Positions 56,125-64,000 of a DNA stretch of 64,000 nucleotides are shown one piece after another. The DNA comes from Gottschalkiaceae bacterium SANA (GTDB lineage Bacteria; Bacillota; Clostridia; Tissierellales; GPF-1). The translations under genes and the position numbers were made by a program. Location: contig AP028876.1 of the NCBI GenBank assembly GCA_036323355.1, forward strand, positions 3,224,001-3,288,000. Reading direction: 5' to 3'. The notes under the pieces are model-generated. The model did no database searches. It was not told where the DNA came from and saw nothing but the letters and a program-made list of their open reading frames with translations. Each line of letters opens with the position of its first letter. Positions within the stretch are counted from its first letter, which is position 1.

Positions 56125-57447
56125 TTATTTCGAAAATCTCTTGTTCATCAAATCAATGAATTCTCGATTGTTCTTGGTAACCCTCATTCCTTCAAGAATC
56201 ATTTCCGTAACCTCCATGGTCTGCGAGGTCTGGAAGGCACGATGAATTCGCCACATACAAGCCATTTCTTCCTTGTTCAAGAGAAGATCTTCTCTCCGTG
56301 TACCAGATTTATAAATATCAAAGGAAGGAAAAATTCTTCTCTCCGACAAATTTCGATTTAAATGAATTTCCATATTGCCCGTTCCCTTGAATTCTTCAAA
56401 GATCACGTCATCCATTCTGCTTCCAGTATCAATTAATGCTGTCGCCAGAATGGTCAAACTTCCACCATCTTCAATATTCCGCGCCGCTCCAAAAAAACGC
56501 TTTGGTAAATGTAATGCCGCTGGATCCAAGCCCCCCGACAAGGTACGCCCCGATGAGGGTATTGTCAGGTTGTAAGCACGAGCCAATCGAGTAATGCTGT
56601 CCATAAGCACCACCACGTCTTTCCCTTGCTCCACAAGCCGCTTGCATCGTTCCAAGACAATCTCTGCTACCTTGGTATGGTGGCTCGGCATTTCATCAAA
56701 GGTAGAAGATACCACATCAGCACCAACAGATCGTTTCATATCGGTTACCTCTTCTGGACGTTCGTCAATCAAAAGAATGATAATCTCCGATTCAGGATGA
56801 TGTTTTTCAATGCTATTGGCAATCTGCTTCAATAAAACTGTCTTACCCGTTTTCGGTGAAGCGACAATGAGTCCCCGCTGTCCCTTTCCAATAGGCGCAA
56901 ACAAATCAATGACCCGAGTGGATATCTCTTTTGAGTCATCTTCCAAATGCATGCGTTCATCAGGGAATACCGGCGTCAAATTTTCAAATTGAGGTCGCCT
57001 AACCGCCCGCTCCGGATTCATGCCGTTTACTTCCCGTATAAAAAGGAGGGCCTTGAATTTTTCTCCTGCCTTGGGCGGACGCACAATTCCCTTAACCTTG
57101 TCACCGGTCTTCAAACGAAATCGACGAATCTGAGGCGGTGCAATATATACATCACCATCACTAGGCAGATAATTTCGTGTTCGTAAAAATCCATATCCTT
57201 CTGCCAAAACCTCTAACACACCTTCAATCAAATCCTGAGGCTTGTCTCCCACTTCATCCTTCAATCGCTCCGGTAGGGCCGAATAATGGCGTTCTTTGTT
57301 TTCTATCTTTTCCTGCTCTGCAACATCGCCCATAATCAAATCAATGACAGATGCTTTATCCGCACGCGAATACCCTTTTAACTCCATCGACTTGGCTATT
57401 TCTTTTAAGTCTTTTAAACTTTTTCTTTCCAATATGGTTCGATTCAT
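56125..57447 (-). CDS. rho: Transcription termination factor Rho
   Basis: A 440-residue hexameric helicase. The N-terminal Rho-N helical domain ([22 protein letters not shown]), the RNA-binding cold-shock-like domain ([28 protein letters not shown]) and the ATPase with [11 protein letters not shown] and [15 protein letters not shown] are intact. GAGGTGAAG precedes the ATG. A TTGACT-17-TAGCAT promoter lies about 60 nt upstream. Bicyclomycin-site residues appear normal. Confidence 0.97.
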   Translation of the reverse strand: MNRTILERKSLKDLKEIAKSMELKGYSRADKASVIDLIMGDVAEQEKIENKERHYSALPERLKDEVGDKPQDLIEGVLEVLAEGYGFLRTRNYLPSDGDVYIAPPQIRRFRLKTGDKVKGIVRPPKAGEKFKALLFIREVNGMNPERAVRRPQFENLTPVFPDERMHLEDDSKEISTRVIDLFAPIGKGQRGLIVASPKTGKTVLLKQIANSIEKHHPESEIIILLIDERPEEVTDMKRSVGADVVSSTFDEMPSHHTKVAEIVLERCKRLVEQGKDVVVLMDSITRLARAYNLTIPSSGRTLSGGLDPAALHLPKRFFGAARNIEDGGSLTILATALIDTGSRMDDVIFEEFKGTGNMEIHLNRNLSERRIFPSFDIYKSGTRREDLLLNKEEMACMWRIHRAFQTSQTMEVTEMILEGMRVTKNNREFIDLMNKRFSK

Positions 57448-57510
57448 TCTTCACCTCTGTTTGGGTTTTCTCCGCAATGGATCCATGCGAAATAGGCTGG
57501 CTTTTGTTTC

Positions 57511-57539
57511 ATGCTATCACCTTGATGAAAAGAAGTCAA
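57511..57539 (-). promoter_or_regulatory. Promoter of rho
   Basis: On the minus strand TTGACT (57534-57539), exactly 17 bp, TAGCAT (57511-57516), about 60 nt before the start. Confidence 0.7.
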
Positions 57540-57545
57540 ACAACG

Positions 57546-57568
57546 TAAAAAGCCGCCTTTCGGCAGCC
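57546..57568 (-). terminator. Terminator of the antiporter/P-II-like pair
   Basis: GGCTGCC, GAAA, GGCGGCT (one G-U) followed by TTTTTACG on the minus strand, immediately upstream of the rho promoter. Confidence 0.7.
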
Positions 57569-57652
57569 ACACATTTCAATACTTCAACAGCAAGTTCGGC
57601 CCACTGTGTCTTATCGAATTGTACTTTTTTCACAGTGCTTTCAAGGCCACAA

Positions 57653-58018
57653 CTAAACGACAGCTTTCAGTTGACTTCCCAATGTTTTAATAACCGGAAG
57701 AACCAAAGCTGTAAACTCTTTATTCTCCTCAAGATTTCCATAAATCTCCTCACAACGCTTTTCGAATGCCTGCATGGCATCCTCTTTCATAAGGGTCAAA
57801 ACAACCTTGGAGTCTGGAGAATCTTTTTCCAGCAGCCGTAAAAATCCGCCAACCATTGGAATTTCCAATTTTTGTTCTTCTTCCGGGCCAACCACTTGGT
57901 AGCCCGGCAAAGCAATCGATTCAATGTGTAATTCCGATAAAATATCAACAATGGTTTGAAAAACCATTGGCGATCTAAGAATGAGTAGAAGCATGCGCTT
58001 CTCGTTGCACATTTCCAT
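57653..58018 (-). CDS. Small P-II-like protein paired with a cation antiporter
   Basis: A 121-residue soluble protein. Two beta-alpha-beta units can be drawn (LLLILRSPMVFQTIVDILSEL; DSKVVLTLMKEDAMQAFEKRCEEIY) and a loop with VVGPEEEQ in the middle, consistent with the ferredoxin-like P-II/P-II-like fold. The nucleotide-binding glycine motif is not clear. GGAG precedes the ATG at 58018. It overlaps the antiporter gene by 44 bp, so it is probably its regulator, as SbtB and related proteins are for transporters. The fold call is tentative. Confidence 0.5.
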   Translation of the reverse strand: MEMCNEKRMLLLILRSPMVFQTIVDILSELHIESIALPGYQVVGPEEEQKLEIPMVGGFLRLLEKDSPDSKVVLTLMKEDAMQAFEKRCEEIYGNLEENKEFTALVLPVIKTLGSQLKAVV

Positions 58019-59201
58019 GAACTTTCTCCTTTTCTGCTTCACCAGCGCTAAAAATCGCATACCTTGTCATAATGGGTCCAACAACCTCCGTTACAATGGT
58101 TGTTGCCAATAAGATTGTCAGCACCAAAGAACCAATCTGCGTGCCCGCAAACATTTCACTCACAATAATCGCAAGTCCCACCGCAACACCAACCTGAGAC
58201 AGAAGACCGAATCCCAGATATTTTCGAACAACCAAGGGTGATTTTGATAAAGCACCACCCAAAGAGGCTCCACTGATTTTTCCAATCATTCTTACGACCA
58301 AATAAACCAAACCAATCAAACCGATCTGTGGAATCATCGCAAGGTCCAACCTCGACCCGGCAATAACAAAAAACGCCGTGATCAGAGGCGGTGTAAATTG
58401 TTCCGCTACAGTAAATAACCGTCTAGCCGGTACAACAGCCATTCCATTAGTCACCGTCACACCAGCAGCCATGGCACAAAGCAATTCCGACAAACCCAAT
58501 TGTTCCGCCGCTCCTGTAATCATGAGAGAGGCAGCCACAACAACCGTTAACAATTCCGCATCATTACTCACTCGTCGAGCCACCAAAATTAATCCACCGC
58601 CCAAAACAATACCAAGACCAATTGAGCTGACAATTTCAACCAAGGGATTCACGACCAATCGGCTGAAAGTTAATACATCATGAGCAACAAATACCTTGGC
58701 TACTGAAGATGCAACGGCAAAGATCATCAAACAAATCGCATCGTCCACCGCAACAACCCCTAAGAGTGTTGAAGTTAATGGACCGCGCGACCGGTATTGT
58801 CGCAAGACCATCATGGTGGCTGCCGGTGCGGTTGCCGATGAAACAGCTCCCAAGATCAACGCCGTCGGCCAATCAACAAACAACCGCATAAATCCCGTTA
58901 CCAAAATAAAAGTAACCATGGCTTCGCAAAAGGCAATCACAACTATCGATTTGCCTAACTCTCGAATTTCCTGCATACGAAATTCGCTTCCGATACTAAA
59001 GGCAATAAAGACAAGAGCAACCGAACTGATAAATCCCATTTGTTCAATAAATCCTGGCGTTAAAAGATCAACCCCGGACCTACCTAATAATAATCCAATT
59101 AATATGTATCCCGTTACTGTCGGCAACTTAATCCGTTTCATTAATTTTCCGCCAAAAAATCCAATAACCAATAACAAGCCTAACCGAAGAAAAACATTCA
59201 T
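57975..59201 (-). CDS. CPA2-family cation/proton antiporter 2
   Basis: A 408-residue membrane protein with about twelve helices. SSATAPAATMMVLRQYRSRGPLTSTLLGVVAVDDAICLM holds the family's ion-site aspartates. The start at ATG 59201 follows GAGGTGG. It lacks the C-terminal regulatory domain and instead overlaps the gene for a small soluble protein by 44 bp. The second antiporter in the window, probably Na+/H+ or K+/H+ exchange. Confidence 0.88.
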   Translation of the reverse strand: MNVFLRLGLLLVIGFFGGKLMKRIKLPTVTGYILIGLLLGRSGVDLLTPGFIEQMGFISSVALVFIAFSIGSEFRMQEIRELGKSIVVIAFCEAMVTFILVTGFMRLFVDWPTALILGAVSSATAPAATMMVLRQYRSRGPLTSTLLGVVAVDDAICLMIFAVASSVAKVFVAHDVLTFSRLVVNPLVEIVSSIGLGIVLGGGLILVARRVSNDAELLTVVVAASLMITGAAEQLGLSELLCAMAAGVTVTNGMAVVPARRLFTVAEQFTPPLITAFFVIAGSRLDLAMIPQIGLIGLVYLVVRMIGKISGASLGGALSKSPLVVRKYLGFGLLSQVGVAVGLAIIVSEMFAGTQIGSLVLTILLATTIVTEVVGPIMTRYAIFSAGEAEKEKVHGNVQREAHASTHS

Positions 59202-59494
59202 AATTTCCACCTCACTAATAACAACTGTATAAGAATATGTTTTTGTTAGCCTTCCCATCAAATGCAAATCCTTTAGTTATATGGTTTTTCCTGTAATTAC
59301 ACTTCCTATTTTTTTAATAAATAAAGATCATGCCACCCATACTCCATTTTACTCGATATATCTCCCATTTACTCTGTTTTTTGTAGGACAGAAAAATATT
59401 TTCTCTAAGAAAACATTTGCAAGGAAAACACAAGTCGTTATTTATTTATCAAATTCCCTAAAATATCCTATCTTTTCTGTTCTTCCCAAATTCA
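59202..59494. other. AT-rich intergenic region between the divergent antiporter and hexomutase genes
   Basis: No gene or clear structure was recognised. An antiporter promoter should lie in the first 100 bp, but I saw no convincing -35/-10 pair there. Confidence 0.4.
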
Positions 59495-59522
59495 TTGCTT
59501 ATTTACATTTGAGTGATATAAT
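59495..59522 (+). promoter_or_regulatory. Promoter of the phosphohexomutase gene
   Basis: TTGCTT (59495-59500), 16 bp, TATAAT (59517-59522) with an extended TG, 24 bp before the start codon. Confidence 0.75.
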
Positions 59523-59545
59523 ATTCCTGTTAAGGAGGTGTGCAT

Positions 59546-61036
59546 ATGAGCGAATTTATGCATTTACAAAATGGAACGGATATTCGAGGCGTTGCTATTG
59601 CCGGTGTAGAAGGTGAACCTATTTCCATTACACCCGCACATGGACAACAAATCGGCGCCGCTTTCGCGCGCTGGCTGAAACAAAATGCCAACGAAGAAAA
59701 ACCACTAACAATCGCCATTGGACGAGACAGCCGAATTTCAGGCCCAGATCTTGTTACAGGCACCGTACAAGGTCTACGAACAGAAGGGTGCCGCGTGTTG
59801 AATTGTGGGCTAGCGAGCACGCCAGCCATGTTTATGTCAACTGTATATCCAGAGATTCAAGCAGATGGTGCTATCATGATAACGGCATCTCATCTCCCCT
59901 ATAATCGGAATGGACTCAAGTTTTTCTCTCCAAAAGGAGGCTTGGAAAAAGCGGATATCCAATGGATCTTGGAAAAAGCAGAAACCATAAAACTGGAGTC
60001 ACAAGAGGGCAGTGAAGAAACAAGCAATCTAATGGATCTTTATTCAGCATCCCTCGTATCTATTATTCAAGAACGTACCGGAGAAACCCAGCCTTTACTC
60101 GGAAAACACATCGTACTCGATGCAGGTAATGGCGCTGGCGGATTTTTTGCAGAAAAAGTATTGGCTCCATTGGGTGCCGATACAAGAGGAAGCCAATTTT
60201 TAGATCCTGACGGCATGTTCCCCAACCACGTACCCAATCCAGAAGATGAAGCTGCAATGAAGGCAATTGAAGATTGCGTAAAGGAAAACAATGCCGATCT
60301 TGGTATCATTTTCGATACCGATGTGGATCGGGCTGCTGTTGTTTCCAGTGATGGCAGAAGCATCAATCGCAACCGCCTGATCGCTTTAATTGGCAGTATT
60401 TGTTTAAAGGAAACGCCTGGAGCTACCCTCGTAACCGACTCCGTTACATCCGACGGTCTTGCTGAATTCATTTATGCCAACGGCGGTCACCATCACCGCT
60501 TCAAACGAGGCTATAAAAATGTGATCAACGAAGCCATTCGATTGAACGCAATTGGTCAAGATTGTCCCTTAGCCATTGAAACCAGTGGACACGCTGCTTT
60601 AAAGGAAAATCATTTCCTCGATGATGGCGCTTATTTGGTCGTCAAACTTTTAATAGAAATGGCTGAGCGAGCAAAAGAAGGCAAGGATCTAGCTCAAGCC
60701 ATCGAGACATTAAAAATTCCCAAAGAATCAAAAGAGTACCGCATTAAGATCAACGCAGAAGACTTTAAAACTTACGGGCAAGATGTAATCGAAGATCTAG
60801 AAGGGTTTGCCAAAGGAAAGAAAACCTGGTCCTTGGTTCCCGACAATTACGAAGGCGTACGTATCGCCTTTGAGGAAAATGGGAAAACAGGATGGTTTTT
60901 AGTCCGCTTGTCTCTTCATGATCCCGTCATGCCGGTAAATATCGAATCCAACGAATCTGGCGGAGTCAGTCAAACCGCTGATGCCTTAATCGAATTTTTA
61001 AATAATTTCAAGCAATTGGATTTAAGCGCATTTTAA
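59546..61036 (+). CDS. Phosphomannomutase/phosphoglucomutase family protein
   Basis: A 496-residue four-domain phosphohexomutase. The phosphoserine is in MITASHLPYNRNG, metal-binding aspartates are in FDTDVDRAA, and the sugar-recognition loop is near ETSGHAAL, which is ETSGH in family members. Domain 4 has a normal phosphate-binding region. The start at ATG 59546 has GGAGG seven bases upstream. It may supply glucose- or mannose-1-phosphate for polymers; whether it is GlmM-like or ManB-like cannot be decided. Monocistronic. Confidence 0.9.
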   Translation: MSEFMHLQNGTDIRGVAIAGVEGEPISITPAHGQQIGAAFARWLKQNANEEKPLTIAIGRDSRISGPDLVTGTVQGLRTEGCRVLNCGLASTPAMFMSTVYPEIQADGAIMITASHLPYNRNGLKFFSPKGGLEKADIQWILEKAETIKLESQEGSEETSNLMDLYSASLVSIIQERTGETQPLLGKHIVLDAGNGAGGFFAEKVLAPLGADTRGSQFLDPDGMFPNHVPNPEDEAAMKAIEDCVKENNADLGIIFDTDVDRAAVVSSDGRSINRNRLIALIGSICLKETPGATLVTDSVTSDGLAEFIYANGGHHHRFKRGYKNVINEAIRLNAIGQDCPLAIETSGHAALKENHFLDDGAYLVVKLLIEMAERAKEGKDLAQAIETLKIPKESKEYRIKINAEDFKTYGQDVIEDLEGFAKGKKTWSLVPDNYEGVRIAFEENGKTGWFLVRLSLHDPVMPVNIESNESGGVSQTADALIEFLNNFKQLDLSAF

Positions 61037-61040
61037 AGCC

Positions 61041-61075
61041 CCCCCTACATTCCATGAATGTAGGGGGATCTTTTT
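61041..61075 (+). terminator. Terminator of the phosphohexomutase gene
   Basis: A perfect 12-bp stem (CCCCCTACATTC / GAATGTAGGGGG, loop CAT) and then ATCTTTTT. Confidence 0.92.
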
Positions 61076-61161
61076 ACTTTACAAAAAGTTAAGAATCCCT
61101 TTATACTTTTCCATGCTCTTTTTTGATAAAATGACAGAGAAATCCATTTAAGGAGATGAGT

Positions 61162-62655
61162 ATGGGAGAGTCCTCGCTTTTTCAACATTTTAAGAGTAAC
61201 TTCAGCAAGTATGCCATCGCGTTAACTTTACTATTCGTCTGCACAGCGGCTGCGAGTATCGCATATCAAGTTAAGCTGTATCAAGAACAAGCTCAAACCA
61301 TGATCAGCCAAACAATCGATGCCCACTTAACACAACAAGCTGAACACAATCGGATGCTGGTGTACCAATTCTTTGAAAATGATCAATTGATGAACGCTTA
61401 TCCCATGGATCGCAATACAAAACAATTTGCTAAAAATATGATCAATGCCAACGAATCTTCCATTGATCTTTTTTACGTAAGCAACAATGATGAAATTAAT
61501 TTTTACAGCAATACAGTTTCTCAAGCCGATTTTGAAAATCAAATCTTTACCATCAAGCAAGGTTCAATTAAAAAGATCAGTGAATCCTATTATCTATTTT
61601 CGACCTATTCTGCCAATGGCACTTCCATTGCGGTTGGAGAAAAAATAGACCAAGCCTTCTTAAAGAACTTGACTCGTTTTTTACCCCTTTCGGTCGAAAG
61701 CATCACCCTTGATTCTGGTCAACCAACAACTTGGAATCAAAAAAGCTTCACCTTTCCATTCCCTGACATCGACGCCAAGCTAACCATTACTACACACTTG
61801 AATCTTCCAGCTTATGTCATGCAGAGTATTGCAATTCCAGCTTTTTTCTTTATCATTGGATCAATTGTACTCTACCTTATGTTTAAGCATGAAATTAAAC
61901 GAATCAATCCCTTTCTTGAGAATACCAGAATAGCTCTAGAAGATATTGGCTTGGGTCAACCACCAGTCTTACCCAATTCTGAAGTGGCTGAAGCCAATCT
62001 CCTTTACGGCTCCGTTCAATCCCTCTTCCGTCAACTAAAGGAAAAGGACTCTCAAGTCAAACAATCTCATTTTGAGATGATTCAATTATTAAATGCGGCA
62101 ATCGGAACCAATGATACCTACACCAACGGACATTCTCAACGCGTGGAAGCAATCGTCACAAAATTCGGATTGGCCATCGGCTACCAAGATCAAGATACCT
62201 TGGCCGTCGCTGCACGCTTGCACGATATTGGAAAACTCGGGATTCCAACAAATGTATTAAATAAACCGGGAAAACTGAATGCCAGCGAATTTAAAAAAAT
62301 CAAGGATCACCCTTCCAAGGGTGCTGAGATACTATCCCGTAGCGAATTTTTTAGCGCTGCAGTGCCTTTGGTTCGTCATCACCATGAACATTGGGACGGC
62401 AAGGGATACCCCGATGGGCTTTCTAGAAATACAATCCCCTTGGGTGCTCAAATCCTCGCCTTAGCCGATGTTTATGACGCCCTAACCACCAACCGTCCCT
62501 ATCGAAAAGCACTCGATCATAGAGAAGCGCTTAGAATCATTCGAGATGAATCCGGTTCTACTTTCAATCCGGTATTGGCAGATCAATTCCTCTCCTTTCT
62601 TTCAGATCCAGCTCTCTCTTATTCCATTCAAAAAAATGCCTCCAAAGTCGTTTAG
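61162..62655 (+). CDS. Membrane-anchored HD-GYP phosphodiesterase
   Basis: A 497-residue protein with an N-terminal helix (about 18-40), an extracytoplasmic domain of roughly 190 residues that may be a Cache-like sensor, and a second helix near 228-250. A coiled linker then leads to a complete HD-GYP domain (HSQRVE, RLHDIGKLGIP, RHHHEHWDGKGYPDGL, DVYDALTTNRPYRKA). The ATG at 61162 lies six bases after AAGGAG; the ATG at 61156 is too close. It probably degrades c-di-GMP in response to an external signal. Its last codons lie in a terminator for the convergent CHAD gene. Confidence 0.92.
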   Translation: MGESSLFQHFKSNFSKYAIALTLLFVCTAAASIAYQVKLYQEQAQTMISQTIDAHLTQQAEHNRMLVYQFFENDQLMNAYPMDRNTKQFAKNMINANESSIDLFYVSNNDEINFYSNTVSQADFENQIFTIKQGSIKKISESYYLFSTYSANGTSIAVGEKIDQAFLKNLTRFLPLSVESITLDSGQPTTWNQKSFTFPFPDIDAKLTITTHLNLPAYVMQSIAIPAFFFIIGSIVLYLMFKHEIKRINPFLENTRIALEDIGLGQPPVLPNSEVAEANLLYGSVQSLFRQLKEKDSQVKQSHFEMIQLLNAAIGTNDTYTNGHSQRVEAIVTKFGLAIGYQDQDTLAVAARLHDIGKLGIPTNVLNKPGKLNASEFKKIKDHPSKGAEILSRSEFFSAAVPLVRHHHEHWDGKGYPDGLSRNTIPLGAQILALADVYDALTTNRPYRKALDHREALRIIRDESGSTFNPVLADQFLSFLSDPALSYSIQKNASKVV

Positions 62656-62690
62656 GTAATCAAATCAATTACCCTCTACTTTGGAGGCAT
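62636..62690 (-). terminator. Terminator of the CHAD gene, overlapping the HD-GYP 3' end
   Basis: ATGCCTCCAAAGT (62636-62648) pairs with ACTTTGGAGGCAT (62678-62690), with an inner GTAAT/ATTAC. The minus strand runs into seven Ts. The first arm is coding sequence of the HD-GYP gene. Confidence 0.8.
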
Positions 62691-62697
62691 CACATCA

Positions 62698-63411
62698 TTA
62701 TGGGTGCTTCCTTTGTAACTTTTCAATAAAGTCAGGAAGCCTGCTTTTTGCCTTCCGTAAATTCTCTTGCAACACATCTTCATTGGCATGGCGCACCATG
62801 GCATCCTTTTCTTCCAACCAGTCAAACCACTTTCGATTGGTCAATCCATCCTGTATCAATCCCAACAGATCCTGCCATTCCTTTAAAAGAACAAGGATTT
62901 CTTTATCAGCTACCGCTTTTTGCTCCAAGGTATACCGGTAACCCTTAATCCGGATTCTCAACCGGTGCCAATCTACATACTCCGCTTCGCTTTCACAAAA
63001 AATTTGCTTACGCAACTTCTCCTCTCTTTGATTGTCGGCTTCACCATTCATTCTTAAAGCCAGTTGATCAATTTCATCCCAAAAACCTGCCGCATATTTG
63101 AAACCATCGATCATAAGCAATCGCGAGAACCGACCCTTTTCAACTGATTTTTCATCGATCGCCTCTCCGAATATTTCAATAAACACATCCCACTCCCGGA
63201 CCAATGCCGTTTGGCGTTGCAAAAATACCAATCTGTTTTTTACCTGCTTATCGGTTCCCTTGGAATCAGAATGCCAAAATTTCAAATAGCTACGCGTCTT
63301 ACGAATCGCCACTCGATAAGCATGTACTGCTTCCGGCACCCATTCTTCTCGCATCCCTAAGTCATATTTTTTTTCTACCTTTTCGAGCAAATGAATCAAG
63401 GTCTTGTCCAT
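62698..63411 (-). CDS. CHAD-domain protein
   Basis: A 237-residue helical protein whose conserved histidines and basic residues (AYRVAIRKTRSYLKFW, WHRLRIRIKGYRYTLE) match the CHAD domain, which binds polyphosphate. No CYTH/triphosphatase domain is fused or adjacent. TAGGAGC precedes the ATG. It is 9 bp behind the oxidoreductase gene and probably cotranscribed with it. A role in polyphosphate or phosphate homeostasis is plausible. Confidence 0.88.
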   Translation of the reverse strand: MDKTLIHLLEKVEKKYDLGMREEWVPEAVHAYRVAIRKTRSYLKFWHSDSKGTDKQVKNRLVFLQRQTALVREWDVFIEIFGEAIDEKSVEKGRFSRLLMIDGFKYAAGFWDEIDQLALRMNGEADNQREEKLRKQIFCESEAEYVDWHRLRIRIKGYRYTLEQKAVADKEILVLLKEWQDLLGLIQDGLTNRKWFDWLEEKDAMVRHANEDVLQENLRKAKSRLPDFIEKLQRKHP

Positions 63412-63420
63412 AACCTGCTC

Positions 63421-64000
63421 CTACACCAAAAGTTCTTCAATTCCTCGACTTACGTCCACAAAAGAACTTTTTTGAACCAATTTTTTTAATCGCTGCATCT
63501 GTGAAACATCACCAATCAAGACGCCACCCACAAGGCGTTCTCCTTTAACATACAATCGCTTCCAACGACCCTTTTCCGCATAAAAGGCATCCACCGTCTT
63601 ATCATAGTCCTGTACATCACCTACGGAAAATACACGAATTCCCGCAATATTCAATAGGGTAAAAGGGGCTTCCGATTCGTAGCGTTCCTTGCCACCTGCC
63701 ATATTCGCACCGGCAATTCTTCCCTGAGCCGTTGCCTGAGTCCATAGTCCAAATCCTTGCCCATTTAACTCCACTGCATCTCCAGCAGCGAAAACTATAG
63801 AATCACTGGTTTCCAATCGGTCATTTACCACAATGCCTCGATTCACTTCCAAACCGGCACCCTTAGCTAGACTTGTATCCGCACGCACACCCACTGAAAA
63901 GATCAGATGATCAACCATTAAAGTCTCACCACGCTTCATAAGCATGTGTACTTTCCCGTCATTCGTATCCGCTTTGACCAGAGAATTAGACAAAGAGAAG
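63421..64000 (-). CDS. NAD(P)H-dependent flavin (pyridine nucleotide-disulfide) oxidoreductase, C-terminal part
   Basis: The frame is open at the right edge, so the N-terminal FAD domain lies outside. The visible 193 residues have FSVGVRADTSLAKGAGLEVNRGI and SDSIVFAAGDAVELNG, the FAD/NAD-domain GD motif, and the C-terminal dimerisation-like domain ending VSRGIEELLV. It resembles nitrite reductase NirB N-terminal-like or rubredoxin/NADH oxidoreductases. The 3' end is 9 bp ahead of the CHAD gene in the same direction. The specific electron acceptor is not visible. Confidence 0.85.
   Translation of the reverse strand, partial: FSLSNSLVKADTNDGKVHMLMKRGETLMVDHLIFSVGVRADTSLAKGAGLEVNRGIVVNDRLETSDSIVFAAGDAVELNGQGFGLWTQATAQGRIAGANMAGGKERYESEAPFTLLNIAGIRVFSVGDVQDYDKTVDAFYAEKGRWKRLYVKGERLVGGVLIGDVSQMQRLKKLVQKSSFVDVSRGIEELLV

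Noticed and set aside
59281-59616. Plus-strand 111-codon frame upstream of the phosphohexomutase gene
   Set aside because: It runs in another frame into the hexomutase start, which has its own promoter and ribosome-binding site; no ribosome-binding site or family of its own.

Overview
The window looks like a chromosomal segment of a low-to-mid GC anaerobic Firmicute, probably a clostridium. Three things point that way: strong AGGAGG-type ribosome-binding sites on nearly every gene; the macro-order rho-rpmE-prmC-prfA-(antiporter)-sua5-rpiB-comEB-wecA-wecB-atp-mreB; and an ATP synthase c subunit carrying the Na+-binding signature of Ilyobacter/Propionigenium-type enzymes. I saw no rRNA, tRNA, insertion sequence, prophage or CRISPR array. 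The genus is not determinable from what I can see.

Region 1 (1-4181, minus strand) is a signalling cassette. It holds a divergent sigma-like protein with a small His/Cys zinc-motif protein, then a TerY-like vWA protein, a PP2C phosphatase, a four-helix membrane protein and the start of a Ser/Thr-kinase-like protein that runs off the left edge. The vWA/PP2C/kinase trio is the known TerY-P arrangement. Region 2 (4281-7965) has an M42 aminopeptidase, then three unannotated 33-34 codon genes in tandem on the minus strand. All three end in the same eleven-residue motif (G-M-D-L-x-R-R/K-I-E-H/N-L-stop), with their own consensus promoter, a perfect 14-bp inverted repeat just upstream and a terminator. 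An MscS channel and a secreted beta-rich protein follow. I consider the tandem peptide genes the strongest candidate for something undescribed.

Region 3 (7984-16140, minus) is a DeoR-headed operon: DeoR, iron alcohol dehydrogenase, MTA/SAH-type deaminase, nucleoside phosphorylase, class II aldolase, APC permease, MtnA-like isomerase. Together these fit a complete route from 5'-methylthioadenosine or 5'-deoxyadenosine to hypoxanthine, DHAP and a reduced two-carbon product (a DHAP shunt entered by deamination). A YczE-like membrane gene upstream has a promoter of the same unusual design, -35/-10 hexamers embedded in about 10-bp-phased CACAT repeats, so it probably belongs to the same regulon.

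Region 4 (16331-39217) is mixed. It has a lipid kinase, c-di-GMP proteins (PAS-GGDEF-EAL; PAS-GGDEF-HD-GYP), a Rad3-type helicase with an N-terminal RecB/Cas4-like nuclease, and an orphan pilin-like protein. There is a LacI-controlled glycosyltransferase/GH13 operon whose GH13 has Gln at the acid/base position. The rest includes a histidine phosphatase, MgtC, an aldehyde dehydrogenase, glutathione peroxidase, a SIS isomerase with two GntR regulators, RNase H, ribokinase and an M23 peptidase. Region 5 (39231-59201) is the core block: mreB, the complete F1Fo ATP synthase operon, undecaprenyl-phosphate sugar transferase and UDP-GlcNAc epimerase, translation factors, rho and two CPA2 antiporters, one with a possible P-II-like partner. 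Region 6 (59546-64000) has a phosphohexomutase, a membrane HD-GYP protein, a CHAD protein and the C-terminal part of an NAD(P)H-dependent flavin oxidoreductase cut by the right edge.
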